From positions 62,001 through 126,000 of the forward strand of contig QYRS01000007.1 in the NCBI GenBank assembly GCA_006503535.1: a stretch of DNA of 64,000 bases, in the 5' to 3' direction. The DNA is from Arthrinium phaeospermum. Lineage: Eukaryota; Ascomycota; Sordariomycetes; Amphisphaeriales; Apiosporaceae. The notes below the pieces were generated by a model, which was not told where the DNA came from, made no database searches, and saw only the letters and a list, made by a program, of their open reading frames with translations. Shown here one piece after another: positions 1-10,900 of this stretch. The first letter of the stretch is position 1, and every line of letters starts with the position of its first letter. The position numbers and the translations under genes are program-made.

Positions 1-1946
1 CGTTCACCACTGCGCACAATCACCTCGGGGATCTCTTTCCGCTGGTGCTTGTTGAGTCGGAGCCTGTTGATGAGTAACTCGGCGTTTTCATACCCAGTTG
101 CCGAGTGGAGGGCCACGAAGATGCGCTGCTTGATATCCGTATTGAACCCCTGCGCCTTGGCTAGCTGCCACAGATCTGGTATACCTAGGTCATCGTTATC
201 GGCCAGTAGGTCATCTGTATCGTCGTAGTCTTCTTCGATCTTTCCCAAAGCCTGCTTGTTTGCGTCGTTCTTGTTGTTACCAGCCCAACTCGCACCGGTA
301 ACCCACCATTTGCCGTGCGTATCGGCATTCTCAATGTCCTGGAGACCTATACGGAGCGGCCGTACCTCACGTGGTCCACTGAGAGCCCCGATGCGCTTCC
401 TGATCTGCGTTCGTTGTTCCGTAATATTCTTGTTGCGGGCAGCAGCCTTGCTTTTGCTACTCTGCAGCTTCTTCATCTCTTCGATCATGAAGCTTGTCCT
501 TACAGACATGTTCTTGAGATCAGCTGGCTTGATCATGCCAATGATCTCCTTGAGCGACTGCGGATCCTCACGCCTGAGTGCTGGGCCACAAGATTGGATG
601 ATTCTGAGCAGAAGTTCGGTATTGAGCTCTGAAAGATTGCCCAGGAATAAACGCACATAGTCGAAGACCAGGAGCGAGGCAACAACCTGCATATTGTATA
701 GCTCCGCCAACAGAGCCATTATATGCTTTGAAGCCGCATCTGAGTGATCTCCCGAAGCGCTGTCATGGTGCTCCTTGAAGACCAGAACAAGGCGTTCGAT
801 GAGGAGCTCGGAAACATGATCGGCCAGGGTCTTTTGGGCACCAGCTACAAAGCCAGCAACCATGGCAAAGAATGCGTCGGGTCGTTTCTCAGGCGCACAG
901 ACCAAGGCAATAATCAAATCGATCAGGACAGTGGTGACACTACGTCTGGCATACTTGTCATACAGCCCCGAGAACTCCTTCAATATGCCAACCATGCTCT
1001 CGTCGGTCAACCTGTTGATGAGACCCTGGACGCGGCGGCGCAATTGGGCTTCCGTTTCGTCGACGGAGCCAGCCTGTTTGCGCAGAGAGGGAGGGATATA
1101 TTTGGCCACGCCAGTAGTGGGCGCTACAAATGGGTTCTCTCGCTGCCGTACTGGTGCAGTCTTAGCCTGTGCTTCATCGTCATCGTTGTCGTCGCCGGAG
1201 AAACCCTCAAACTCGTCATCGTCATCTCCCTGTGCAGCAACTGCTTCGGCTTTCCGCCGCTTCTGGGCGAGCCACTCGTCTGCCTCGGCCTTTCTTTTTG
1301 TCTTGATAGTTGCCTCGATGTTGTCGCCGTCACTCTCTTCGTCGATATCGCCAAGTATGTCACCTAAGCCATCTTCGTCGAATGCTTTTGATGATTTGCC
1401 CTTTTTCAGACCAAGTTTCTTCTCCAAAGCGGCGATCTCGGCGTCCTCCTCGTCCAGTTTCCGCTTCTCCGGCTGGGGAAGATCCGAGCCTTTTCCCGGC
1501 CTCCTTGGCAGCTCTTCTTCGTCACTCTCGAATGCATCAGAAGCCCCTTCCTCATCCTCCGAAAAGGGGTTGTCAAAGCCAGCCTCGTCGCTCTCAAAGG
1601 CATCAGAGGCGCCTTCTTCATCCTCGGAAAACGGGTTGTCAATACCATCATCGTCGTCGTCGTCGTCGTCGTCGTCATTGCCAGCAATTTGCGCCGGCTT
1701 CGGACGTGGCACAGGCACGGGCTGGGGCCTCTTCCTCACTGACTTGACAGGGGCTGCAGGGCGCGGCCTTTGCGCAAACGTCTGATGCTGTTTCTTCTGC
1801 CCTCGTTGGTCTTTTCTCTGGTCTTTACGCGAGCTCTGTTGTCCGAAACCACCGCGACCGCCGCGACCACTGTTTGAACCCGCACCATGAGGATCTATCT
1901 TCTGCAGGAGTGTGGCTGGGAGCGTCAATTTATTATTTGGCGCCAT
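1..1946 (-). CDS. SGD1: SGD1/NOM1-like nucleolar MIF4G-MA3 protein (3' end outside window)
   Basis: The reading frame is open on the minus strand from the ATG at 1944-1946 to the window edge, about 648 codons with no intron needed. Residues 1-290 are disordered and acidic. They include an RG-rich patch near residue 35, an Asp run near residues 90-97 and two near-identical copies of a DNPFSEDEEGASDAFESDE unit (about 103-143). A MIF4G domain follows from roughly residue 297 (begins RRRVQGLINRL) to about 500. The start of an MA3 domain is visible near residue 602 (IKQRIFVALHSATGYENAE). Order and sequence fit yeast Sgd1 / human NOM1, nucleolar factors of small-subunit rRNA processing that bind a DEAD-box helicase. 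The C-terminal end is missing only because the window stops. It is divergent from SRP14, with about 790 bp between the two starts and a GA microsatellite just upstream of its ATG. Confidence 0.9.
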   Translation of the reverse strand, partial: MAPNNKLTLPATLLQKIDPHGAGSNSGRGGRGGFGQQSSRKDQRKDQRGQKKQHQTFAQRPRPAAPVKSVRKRPQPVPVPRPKPAQIAGNDDDDDDDDDDGIDNPFSEDEEGASDAFESDEAGFDNPFSEDEEGASDAFESDEEELPRRPGKGSDLPQPEKRKLDEEDAEIAALEKKLGLKKGKSSKAFDEDGLGDILGDIDEESDGDNIEATIKTKRKAEADEWLAQKRRKAEAVAAQGDDDDEFEGFSGDDNDDDEAQAKTAPVRQRENPFVAPTTGVAKYIPPSLRKQAGSVDETEAQLRRRVQGLINRLTDESMVGILKEFSGLYDKYARRSVTTVLIDLIIALVCAPEKRPDAFFAMVAGFVAGAQKTLADHVSELLIERLVLVFKEHHDSASGDHSDAASKHIMALLAELYNMQVVASLLVFDYVRLFLGNLSELNTELLLRIIQSCGPALRREDPQSLKEIIGMIKPADLKNMSVRTSFMIEEMKKLQSSKSKAAARNKNITEQRTQIRKRIGALSGPREVRPLRIGLQDIENADTHGKWWVTGASWAGNNKNDANKQALGKIEEDYDDTDDLLADNDDLGIPDLWQLAKAQGFNTDIKQRIFVALHSATGYENAELLINRLRLNKHQRKEIPEVIVRSGE

Positions 1947-1970
1947 GGTGAATGTCTCGTTGTTCAAGAT

Positions 1971-1978
<8 letters not shown>

Positions 1979-2004
<26 letters not shown>
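1979..2004. repeat. (GA)n microsatellite in SGD1 leader
   Basis: About 13 GA units (CT on the SGD1 coding strand) lie 33-58 bp upstream of the SGD1 start codon, so probably in its 5' UTR. GAGT tetramers follow at about 2018-2035. Confidence 0.85.
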
Positions 2005-2005
<1 letters not shown>

Positions 2006-2737
2006 GGAGTGGCTCAGGTGAGTGAGTGAGTGACTGACTGCCAAGCTATTAAAAAATATCCCAAAGGCCCCCACAGCGGGAAGACCCACTCTTTCTCTCG
2101 CAGGAGACGAAATCCATCGAGAACGTTTATTCTGACTGCAATCAAGTGCCACTGAATCCGCCGAGGGCTGACCAATTTGTACAGCGCAGGCGGTTGGGAA
2201 AGTTCGTACGTATTACGACTGACGGAGACTATAGATGTTATGTTAAAACACTCACTGAGTACCTGACTCAAGAGGTTGCTTTCTGATTCCCCGGTAATGT
2301 ATCAATATGTGAAAGCAAGTCTTGCAGGTACGTTGGGAGTTTGTAAGCCACAAGCCAGAGATCTAAGCGACTGGAATATGAATCGGCTGCCACTCTACCC
2401 AATAGCCATGCCAAATAAACACTTGTCCCGCTCAATCATGGCATTGACCTAGTCGGTAGGTAGTGGTAAGCGAAATATTTGAGTCGGCTTTAAGTAAGTA
2501 AAAAGGTTCAATCGAAGCAGCTTCCGTTATCTGCCGTCCCAAAGGTTGCAGGTACGGCTAACCTTAGGTTAGGCTGGTTAAATCGGAGTGAGGCGCATTG
2601 CGGGGCGCCAATTCTCCTGCCCACTCATTGCGAGGTGCGCTGATACCTAGAAAGATAGACCATCAGTCCCCGCAGTCTAGAAATTGTGACATCGTCGCAA
2701 ACCAGAAGTCCGCCCACACGCAAGGCGACATTTCAAG
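2005..2737. other. Divergent SGD1/SRP14 promoter region
   Basis: No convincing gene lies here. Short open frames on both strands lack family resemblance. The span must hold the promoters of both divergent genes, but I see no clear TATA box. Confidence 0.6.
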
Positions 2738-3290
2738 ATGGGCCACCTCAACAACGACGAGGTACGTTAGCGGCTTACTCTACCTACCCGTTTGGAAATG
2801 CACCGGGACGTGAGCCAGATTTGCTAACGCAGGGCACGCGCTCGCCAGTTCTTCACAAAACTCGTCGAGCTCTTCGATAGCCGGAAAGGCAAGGATCATG
2901 GCCACATCTACCTGACCCAGAAGCGATGTATGCATACTGTACATATATCCGTACAATCCAAGACGCTGGGAGCTGACACCCCGTCGTCATGCAGTATCCT
3001 ATAACCAACCGCCGCTGCCTGAACCTACGAGCGACACCATCCTCCCTGACCTGCACCCGCCGCGGCCGCTTCCGGTGCTGATCCGCGCAACCAACGGTAA
3101 AGGCAAGGAAAACCGCGCTGAGAAGATCAAGCTCTCGACCGTCGTCGACCCCGATGCGCTCCCCGCCTTTTTTGAGCGGTACGCGGACGTCTGCAAGGCC
3201 GGCATGACGACGCTGAAGCCCCGCGATCGCAGCAAGAGAAAGACCAAGGGCAAAAAGAAGAAGACCACGACAGGGGCCGCCGGGGCATGA
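2738..3290 (+). CDS. SRP14: Signal recognition particle subunit SRP14
   Basis: Three exons, 2738-2761, 2849-2927 and 2995-3290, join in frame to a 132-residue protein. Intron 1 has GTACGT, a GCTAAC branch site at about 2823 and a CCAG acceptor at 2848; the nearer CAG at 2832 would give a stop and is rejected. Intron 2 has GTATGC and GCAG. The start MGHLNNDEFFTKLVELFD and the QKRLSYNQPP stretch match fungal SRP14, as do the LIRATNGK region and the Lys-rich tail. SRP14 pairs with SRP9 or its fungal counterpart on the Alu domain of 7S RNA and mediates elongation arrest during ER targeting. Length is normal. It sits head-to-head with SGD1. The last residues (KKKKTTTGAAGA) are low complexity, as in relatives. 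Confidence 0.95.
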
Positions 3291-3732
3291 TGTCCGACTT
3301 GTATCGATGAAGCTATCGCAATTGGGAGGCCCAGGAAACACATGGTAATCATCCACGGGAGCCAGGCGAACTTGGGGGTTCAACACGAAAAGCGGTCCGC
3401 CGCCGAGGCTGGTTATAGTACGAGGCAAACTGACAGGCCGGCTACTAAGACCACACGGTTACCCTTCTCCCCGAGGCTGGCGGTGTTTGCTGGAAGAAGG
3501 AAACGCCTGCTACTGTTCACGAGTGAAAGCACATTCTCCTGTAATAATCTCCAACATAAGAGGGCGTGCGAAGCACATGCATAGCTGCCTTGGGGGACCG
3601 GAGGGGTGATGCTCCAATAGATATGATTGCTATCCCACTTACGCAGTGTTTTTCAAGGAAAAGAAAGACCCAGGCATGTCGCGCTTCTCCATTAATTCCT
3701 AGTGCCCCCCCGAGCTATTTCATTCTCTGTGA

Positions 3733-3954
3733 CTAGTGCTCTTCGTTGTCCTCCTCGAGGCTCTCCAGCACCTCTCTAATCTCCCTGCAGTCCTCGCACT
3801 CGCTCTTGGTTGGCTTCCGTGGGTTCCCCACGTACATACAGAGGCTTGCTGGACACTCGATATCGGGGTCTTGGCTTTCGCAGCTGGCCAGCTTCTTGTA
3901 GGCCGTCCAGACCCTCTTGCATCGTGTGCATCGGAGGGGGTGTAGCTCACACAT
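3733..3954 (-). CDS. Small Cys-rich protein, possibly the 3' exon of a longer gene
   Basis: A 73-codon ATG frame carries eight Cys in CxxC-like spacing (CELHPLRCTRC, ECPASLC, ECEDC), suggesting metal binding, and ends in an acidic tail (LESLEEDNEEH). I do not recognise a named family; small Cys-rich proteins of this kind are common in filamentous fungi. The frame continues upstream of the ATG as VFDEKDRIPSRNTPR to a possible CCCGTAG acceptor near 4000, so the true start may be in an upstream exon. A frame at about 4137-4367 (MTGAPSRSFGLYMSYD...) is a candidate first exon, but I found no strong donor joining the two. No function is assigned. Confidence 0.45.
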   Translation of the reverse strand: MCELHPLRCTRCKRVWTAYKKLASCESQDPDIECPASLCMYVGNPRKPTKSECEDCREIREVLESLEEDNEEH

Positions 3955-5942
3955 GCGAGGCGTATTTCTGGATGGGATTCTGTCCTTTTCGTCGAAGACC
4001 TACGGGGTTGTGGGTAGTTGGTATGTATGGTTTCGGGGGGCAGATAAAGGGAAATCTACCGGTCAAAAAGGTGACTTTAACTGACTTATTGCGCCTATCG
4101 GTGCTGCAGGCAAACGGAGCAAGTGAATGGTATGGTGTGCTATGTGTTGTACTGGCTGGCCAACTTGATGCAGAAACCGAGACCAGGTGACCGGCTCCTC
4201 GAGTGGCAGCGAGTAGATATGGATGTGTAGCTCTGGCATCGATCGAAGAAAAGGCTGTATCGCAGCACTTGGGCTTCGAAAGCTGGGTTGATCTGCTTCT
4301 TGGAGAGTGGTTGTACGACGTCGTAGCTCATATAGAGTCCGAAGCTTCTGCTGGGTGCGCCTGTCATGGTGTGTTTTTCTGAGTGGTGATGGGTGAGGGA
4401 GGATAAGTCATCTGGAAAATAGGGCGCATGGTGACTCCGATAGTGCGCCGTTGGCTTGTCGTATCTTCCGGTCATGGTCATATAGATCGGGAACTTGTGA
4501 CTGGTTGCCGGTGTTTGATGACATGCCGGGAGTCAACTCGGACAAGAACAAGGCGGAAGTGCCTTTTTTGTGCCAGCAGTTCATCAGTAGCGAAGCGGGA
4601 GGCAACGGTGCCAGGTGCCGCTCGCTGGCTGTATTTGTAGTTGTTTCATCGTATTATCCGTGTAATTCATTATTGTCCAGTAATCCTATTGTTTGTTGGT
4701 GACACCTTTGGAAAGATGGATATAACCTACTGTGCTTGCTGAGTGAGCTGTGTAGAACAGTCATTTATTTGTGTAGGGAAAAGCGGTGGATCGCGCCCCT
4801 GCCCCCCTAAGTTTAAAGTAATCTAGACACCAAATGCTGTTTCAGTGCCATTGAAATTATCTGAGGATCTCCGTCTCTCCAACACGGCTGTTCCGGTTGG
4901 TTTATCGCCAGTGTAGACGATCTAGATGCCGTGTACGGCCTGTTCGTACGCAAGATACTACGCACATTGCTCAAGATGACGGAGAATTCGAAAGCACCGT
5001 ACATACAGTCTGGTTGCCAACACGCATTAGGTGTACTGCATCCATGAAGTCGTGTGCCATGTGGTTCCCGCCTGCTGGGCTCGCACCTATTGGTCGGCCG
5101 TGAGGCCTTGCTCGTTTCTATGCAACAAAATCGTATACAAAAGGGCCCCAAGCATGGGGACCATCGCAAAGTCTAAGGCCGCGCAGCAATGCCATCCTCC
5201 CATGGCCATCATAATGTATACCACCAGGCACCAGCAGGGCTGGTGAACTCGCCTCATATGTAGCAAACATGGCGATGTAATACCGCCGGATTTCGAAAAG
5301 AAGCAATCAATCGGCTCCCGTCCGGTGCAGCCCATACACATCATTGCTCAAATCCTACGCTTTCCTCACAATCCTTGACATGGTCGTGTCGTGTGCCAAT
5401 CCAACGCCCGTACAAGCGTCCGTAGCTTAGCCACCACCTAGCCTGGAGAAATCAGATGCTATTTCAAATACAATCTAGGTAAAGCCCTCCGATTTTCCCA
5501 TTTCCTAGCATCGTAACCGCCGCATTGAGAGACATCATAATGAAATAAGAAACAACCATCACTGGGCGTCCAGCGAGATGGCGAGTCGAGAGAAGTGACG
5601 TCGATCAAGCAGTCATACCTAGACCAGGCCCAGTATAACTTGGCCATGTGTACATGATCCCGTTGTTTACCCTCTCCCCGAGACCCAGATATGATCCTCC
5701 TCCTTAAACTCTCTGTCCTGCCCAACTTCCAACAACGGGGTTTGAATTCACCTGAAAAGTAGAGCGAGCGGTAGCACTGAAGAAACTGTACAGTATTATG
5801 TAACGAAAAGAAAAGGAAATAGACTGTCCAAACGTCATTTTGCCAGACAGGGCCTGGGACTAGGAACGAATAGACTGTTGGAAAATGCCACTGTGGGTGG
5901 TTTAGCCATGCGAATGGCGACTTGTCTTTGGCTGAAGCATCA
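3955..5942. other. Spacer between the Cys-rich protein and the GBP2-like gene
   Basis: Apart from the possible upstream exon at about 4137-4367, no recognisable gene is visible. The part from about 5450 to 5942 is probably 3' UTR of the GBP2-like gene. Confidence 0.5.
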
Positions 5943-7921
5943 TCACATAATCTGGTCCTGAGTTAGACCGCCATGGGCATCGGTTTCCATCATGTCGCTT
6001 CCGCCAGGAGTCCGGTATTTGGCGAAGCTAAGACCGAGGGGCCGGCCGCCATATTGATAGCCCTGGAATTTGGAAATGGCCGTCTCGGAAGTGTTCGCGT
6101 CATCGAAACGTACTACACCAGTACCACGGGATCGGCCGCTTGGCTCGTACTGAATTTCGGCCTGCTCGACCTTTCCAATGGTGGTAAACAGTTCCACCAA
6201 ATCTTCGTTACTCGTTGACCACGGAAGCTGATAAAGTTAGCCAGTAGTCACGGGATTTCGGCTATGAGCCAGAGTGGCACTCACATTTCGGACATAGATG
6301 AGCTCGCTCTTCTCGGTACCGGGCTCAGCGTTGTCGGTGAAAGGGTTAGGTGCGGCAGCAGCAGCAGGAGCACCACCACCGGCATCGAAGCCGGCTCCAC
6401 CTGGGGGTCCGCCTCCACCGTACCCTCCTCGTCCACCGTAACCTCCGCCGAACCCGCCTCGGCCAGCGAAACCGCCACGGCCGCCAAAGCCACCACCGAA
6501 CCCGCCTCGGCCACCGAAACCTCCACGACCGCCAAAGCCACCGCCCATGCCGCCACCGCCAGCATAGCGATCTTCACGGACCTCGAGGTTTCGACCCTGC
6601 CAGTTGTAGTTGTTGAACTCCTGGATAGCTGTGCGGGCATCATCCGCTGACTCGAATACGACAATGCCGGATCCTTTCGGACGTCCATCAGGCCCCATGT
6701 GTACATCGGCTCTAATGATGGCTCCATTGCGGGCTGTAAGCAGTTTAATGGTTAGTGGTGGATGAGCGGTACGATGCATCGACTAGGTATTAAAGATTGA
6801 AGATAACATACCGGCTTGTCTGAACAGATCCTTTAGGTCCTGCCAACCTGCAGTGTAGGGAAGCTGCGAAGAGGTCAACTTCAAGACCAGATGCCTAAAT
6901 TAGCTGAAAAGGGGTAAAGGGTGTAGACAAACGTTGGAGACGTAAAGCTGACGTCCGGCACCCATCATACCGCCGGGGGGTCCGCCGCCATAAGCGCCTG
7001 GGGGGCGCCGCCGGGGCCGCCGGGGCCGCCGCCGCCATAACCGCCTTGCATACCGCCGCCAAAGCCGCCTCGGCCTCCGGGGGCGCTGAATCGAGGTTCC
7101 GCCTCACGGTCCTAATCCCAACTTCAATATCGTGCCCGATCGCAATTAACCACACAAGAATCCTTACTTCTCTGACGTAAACGAGGCGTCCCATCAAGTT
7201 TTGGTTGCTGAGGGTTGCAACGGCATTTTGTGCCTGGTCCCGCGTTGCATATTCCACAATACTAGTCTTCTGTCAGCTGTTGGTCCCAAAAGAAGGTATC
7301 GAGATGGCGTCAAGCTTACCCGCATCCCTACAAATCCAGCGGACAACGTCCCGACCCGTCAATCCATCAATTCCAACGAAAAAGGGCCAAGAGAAAAGGA
7401 ACCAAACAAAGAAAAACCAGCCATGAATCACGTGTAGGCGCCCACCTTCGACATTCCATTGGGAAGTAGTAACACGTCGGCAAAGAGAACCTCTCCCGCT
7501 ACAAATTACACAGATCAGCAGTTTTTCTCCGGCGGCCAGATACTGCCGGAAACTTACCCTGTCGCATAAAATCCTTGAGGTGATGCCACTTGACGTCGTA
7601 TGACAGGTTGCCGACATAGACACGGCGATCCTGCTGCGACTGATCACGAATGTTGTTCATCATTTGTTCGCGAGCGACAGCTCTATCCTCGAACGAGCGT
7701 TGTGGTGCCCCGAAACCCTGCCCAGATCCTCCTGAGGGAGCGCCGGCGCCAGTCATGGGAGACCGAGAGCGTCGGTTAGACCTGCGGTAATCGTCTCGGC
7801 TAGGTGACCTGCTGCGGGAATAAGATCGTCGACGGGCCGAGCGACCAGGACTTCTGGATCTTCCTCGACGGGGAGAGCGGGATCTCTCTCGCTGTAGAAT
7901 ATCAGTATCTGATTGGCTCAT
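5943..7921 (-). CDS. GBP2: GBP2/HRB1-like protein with three RRM domains and an SR-rich N terminus
   Basis: Exons on the minus strand are 7558-7921, 7446-7498, 7320-7327 (8 nt), 7168-7261, 6933-7111, 6812-6863, 6285-6733 and 5943-6227. All splice phases agree. The N terminus is an RS/SP-rich region (residues 1-55), followed by RRM1 (RRVYVGNLSYDV...MSKGCGIVEY). RRM2 begins at RQLYVSNLPYTAGW. A long GGFGGRGG-type linker leads to RRM3 (SELIYVRNLPWSTSNEDL). This is the layout of yeast Gbp2/Hrb1, shuttling SR-like proteins that load on mRNA with THO/TREX and act in nuclear export and quality control. Exon 5 does not stay in frame as written: either a 56-nt intron at 6998-7053 is removed or one base is missing in the G run at 7000-7005. 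The product is about 475 residues with the extra intron, or 494 with a restored base. Confidence 0.9.
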
Positions 7922-10900
7922 AGACGCTAGAAGTCTGGCAAGCGGGTAGGCTTGCGATGGGTATAATGGAGTTTGACAGAAGTGGTAGAGGGCAAAAGTG
8001 CAGCGTGGCTAGAAGTTGCAACGAGATGCAATCTTTCAGGTGCGGCAGTAGAGCATTTTCCTTTGCCAACCTAGGCCGCAACCACTGGCGAGTTCGACCG
8101 TCGGGAGCTATGAAAACAGCCTCTCGTGCGAACTGGGCTGAAGCCTAAGCCAGTTTCCGTAGTCCCGAACGTTCAAGGCTAGCCAGGCCCGTCAAAGAGT
8201 CTTGCAGCGCCATCTCTGGATTTCCATCGATTGATCCAGATTATAACCTTTCTGACTACTTCTCAGGTGGAGCTGGCTACTTGGTGTTGAAAGTTGCTCA
8301 CGCGGGGTACTTTCATAGGAGAAGGAAATGCGGGCAACAACAGGCCTAGCGTTGACAGCCGGGGGCAGTGAACAGTATGTTTTATACTTACAGGTCGGTA
8401 TGTATCTCCTGAATCAGCTGTCAAAGTAGCGAGTTAGAACGACAAAACGATCAAAGGTAGGATCACAGGGCGGAAATGAGGTCTTGGTGAGCAGGAGTCG
8501 GGGATGGGGAAGAGGCCAGCTGTGGCAACTTGACGGGCCGCATGTGCATACGCGAAGAAGTTGGCCGCGACTATATTAGTAGCCGATCAGGAAAGGAAAG
8601 GGCTCGGGGTGGAATGTATGTGGTGAGCTTGTTTTGATTGACAGCGGCTGTCTTAGAAGCGACGGTCCAGCGTCCCAGACAAATGTGATTTGAACGAGGC
8701 AAGACGAGAGGAACGAGGAAGGGTGCTAGACAGAATTGAGGGCTGATTCAATGGAAAGGAATGGTAAGTCGTGCAAAGGGAGGAGCAGAGGCAGGTGGAT
8801 TCGGGTAATCTCATAGGCTGTGACAAGAGATGCAGGACAGTGTACTTAGGCAATGGCAGGCAAAGGTGGTAACACGTCAGAGGCAGTTGTTCAATGCTCC
8901 TGAGCCTGCGGACAAGAACAAAGATTGGTGGGTGTGGCCTGTAGGGCAAGACTTGGATGCAGTGGACGACGGGCGTATGTACATGAGTGAACGCGAGCCG
9001 CGCAGGAGGTGGATGGGTGTGTGGTGTTTGTGTGGATGGAGGATGGATGGATGGGCATGGGCAGGGAAGTGATAGTATCGAGTACTATATCAATCGCAGC
9101 GCAGCCGGCGTGGGCGTGACAGGATTCCAGAGATGGATGGCAAGGTGTTCGCAGATTGCTTTGGGCGAGGTGGATCTACTTACCCATGACGATATACTGT
9201 CCAAGTCGATATTTTTGGTTGCGGTGGCCTCAAAGGATATCTCGGAGTGACTGAAAAGATCACCCCTTCGGCTAAGAGGTCGAGTTCTGCTAGTGGAGGG
9301 GTGAGCTTGGGAGCTGCATTTCAGAAGAGGTACTATGAAGTTGGGGGGACGGAAGATGGGCAGCCAAAGTACAACCGATGGGGGGATGAGAGGTACATGG
9401 AGGGGGGGATGACCGGCAGCGCATCTAGAGCCAATACACTGACTGGCCTGGTGCAGCAAGGCTATTATTGTATCTTGGCTATGGTAGAAGTGACCAGCAT
9501 CAAACCAAGCCAGCGCCAAAAGGCCACCAGCACTTGTGATCAGAGACATGCGCCTAAGTGCCGGATAAGGCTGGTGGTGCTGGTGGTGCTTGCCGCCGCC
9601 GATGCTCCCTGTTCTGGGACCCCCATCCACCCAATGTACTGTAGCAAGCATTGTGTATCCCGACAGGACAGGCTGACGTGATGCCGGTTGGCACGCACAC
9701 ATCACATAGCCTGCTGCTGGTCTCACAGCCTGCTGCAGGAGAACAACAGGCGCGGGCACACAGGCCAGGCCAGGCCAGGCCATCAGAGGTCGGGGCAGAG
9801 GGACAGAGGGACAGAGAACGTGGTGACCGAGGCAGGAGCCGTGAGCGAAATGGGGATTTAGAGACCAAGGAAACACAAGGCGCGTGCATTGCAGCAGCTC
9901 CGATCCGATGTAAGTAGACATACCTAGTTGATGATGGGCGAAGGCCGTCTGGACTCGGGACGTTGATTTAACTCGGGTCTGGTGTGGTCTGGTAGGTATG
10001 GGAAAAGAGGCTGCAGCTGAGTAGGCTGGATGTGTATGGTTGGAGTCTGGGGCGAGTCTAAAGAGCGATCGCGATTTCTGGGTACGAAACGCGCTTCTCT
10101 CAGAGTGCAGGGGTGCGGCAATCCGGGTGTGTGTTCTGCTCTCCTGCCTTTTCTCTCGCTCTTCTGCTTTGTCCAGTTCTCGAATGGGATTGGGTGGACC
10201 GAAGCTGCGAGTGACTGATTGCCTGATTGCTGGGGGGGTTGTCCTAAGGCCACACACGAAAGAAAAAAAAAGAGGAGTCATCCGCGCGTTGGAAATTCTG
10301 CTTGGTTGTACCGGGGGCAGGAGCTAGCATCCATCAATTGAATTCCGACCAATCAGTCGGGAAAGTGGAGCTGCCCAAGGTGGGAGGATACTTGCAATAC
10401 ATCGGGACGTACATGAATTTGAACGTGAGGGAGGGTTATTTTAGTCCAGATGCCCATATCGACTTTCTGATTGGGACAAGGCCATCCATCAATTGCATGC
10501 AGACGGAGACGGATGGGATGGATGGCGGACCAGGCAGGGGGGCCGTTTAAGGTCGGTCCCTTCGATGTTCTATGGAATACAGTACCACTACATCTTACCC
10601 GCACTCCTCTTAATTCTTCCTACTTGTACATAACCTCAGGCTGTCCCACTTTCTGTCACACAGACGAAGGTTTACTTGTATGTACTTAAGTATAATGGTA
10701 CACAACAATAACCTGCTGTTGAGGTTCATCCACGAGGTAAGGTCTCTACAGCTTCCTACCTACTGCTTACGGTGTCTATCTATCCTTTGTAAAATCGGAC
10801 TATACCATTGAAAGCACTATTCGTGGGTTTAAAAGCGGAACAAATCGTGAATGTTCTCAAGTTCAGCGCATTCATTTGTTTCAATTCGGTTGAACAGACG

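Noticed and set aside
862..1785. 307-codon plus-strand frame within SGD1
   Set aside because: Ser-rich antisense shadow of the acidic, Asp/Glu-rich SGD1 coding sequence.
2821..2848. Nearer CAG acceptor (2832) for SRP14 intron 1
   Set aside because: It gives a stop codon after 15 codons; the acceptor at 2848 restores the conserved FFTKL start.
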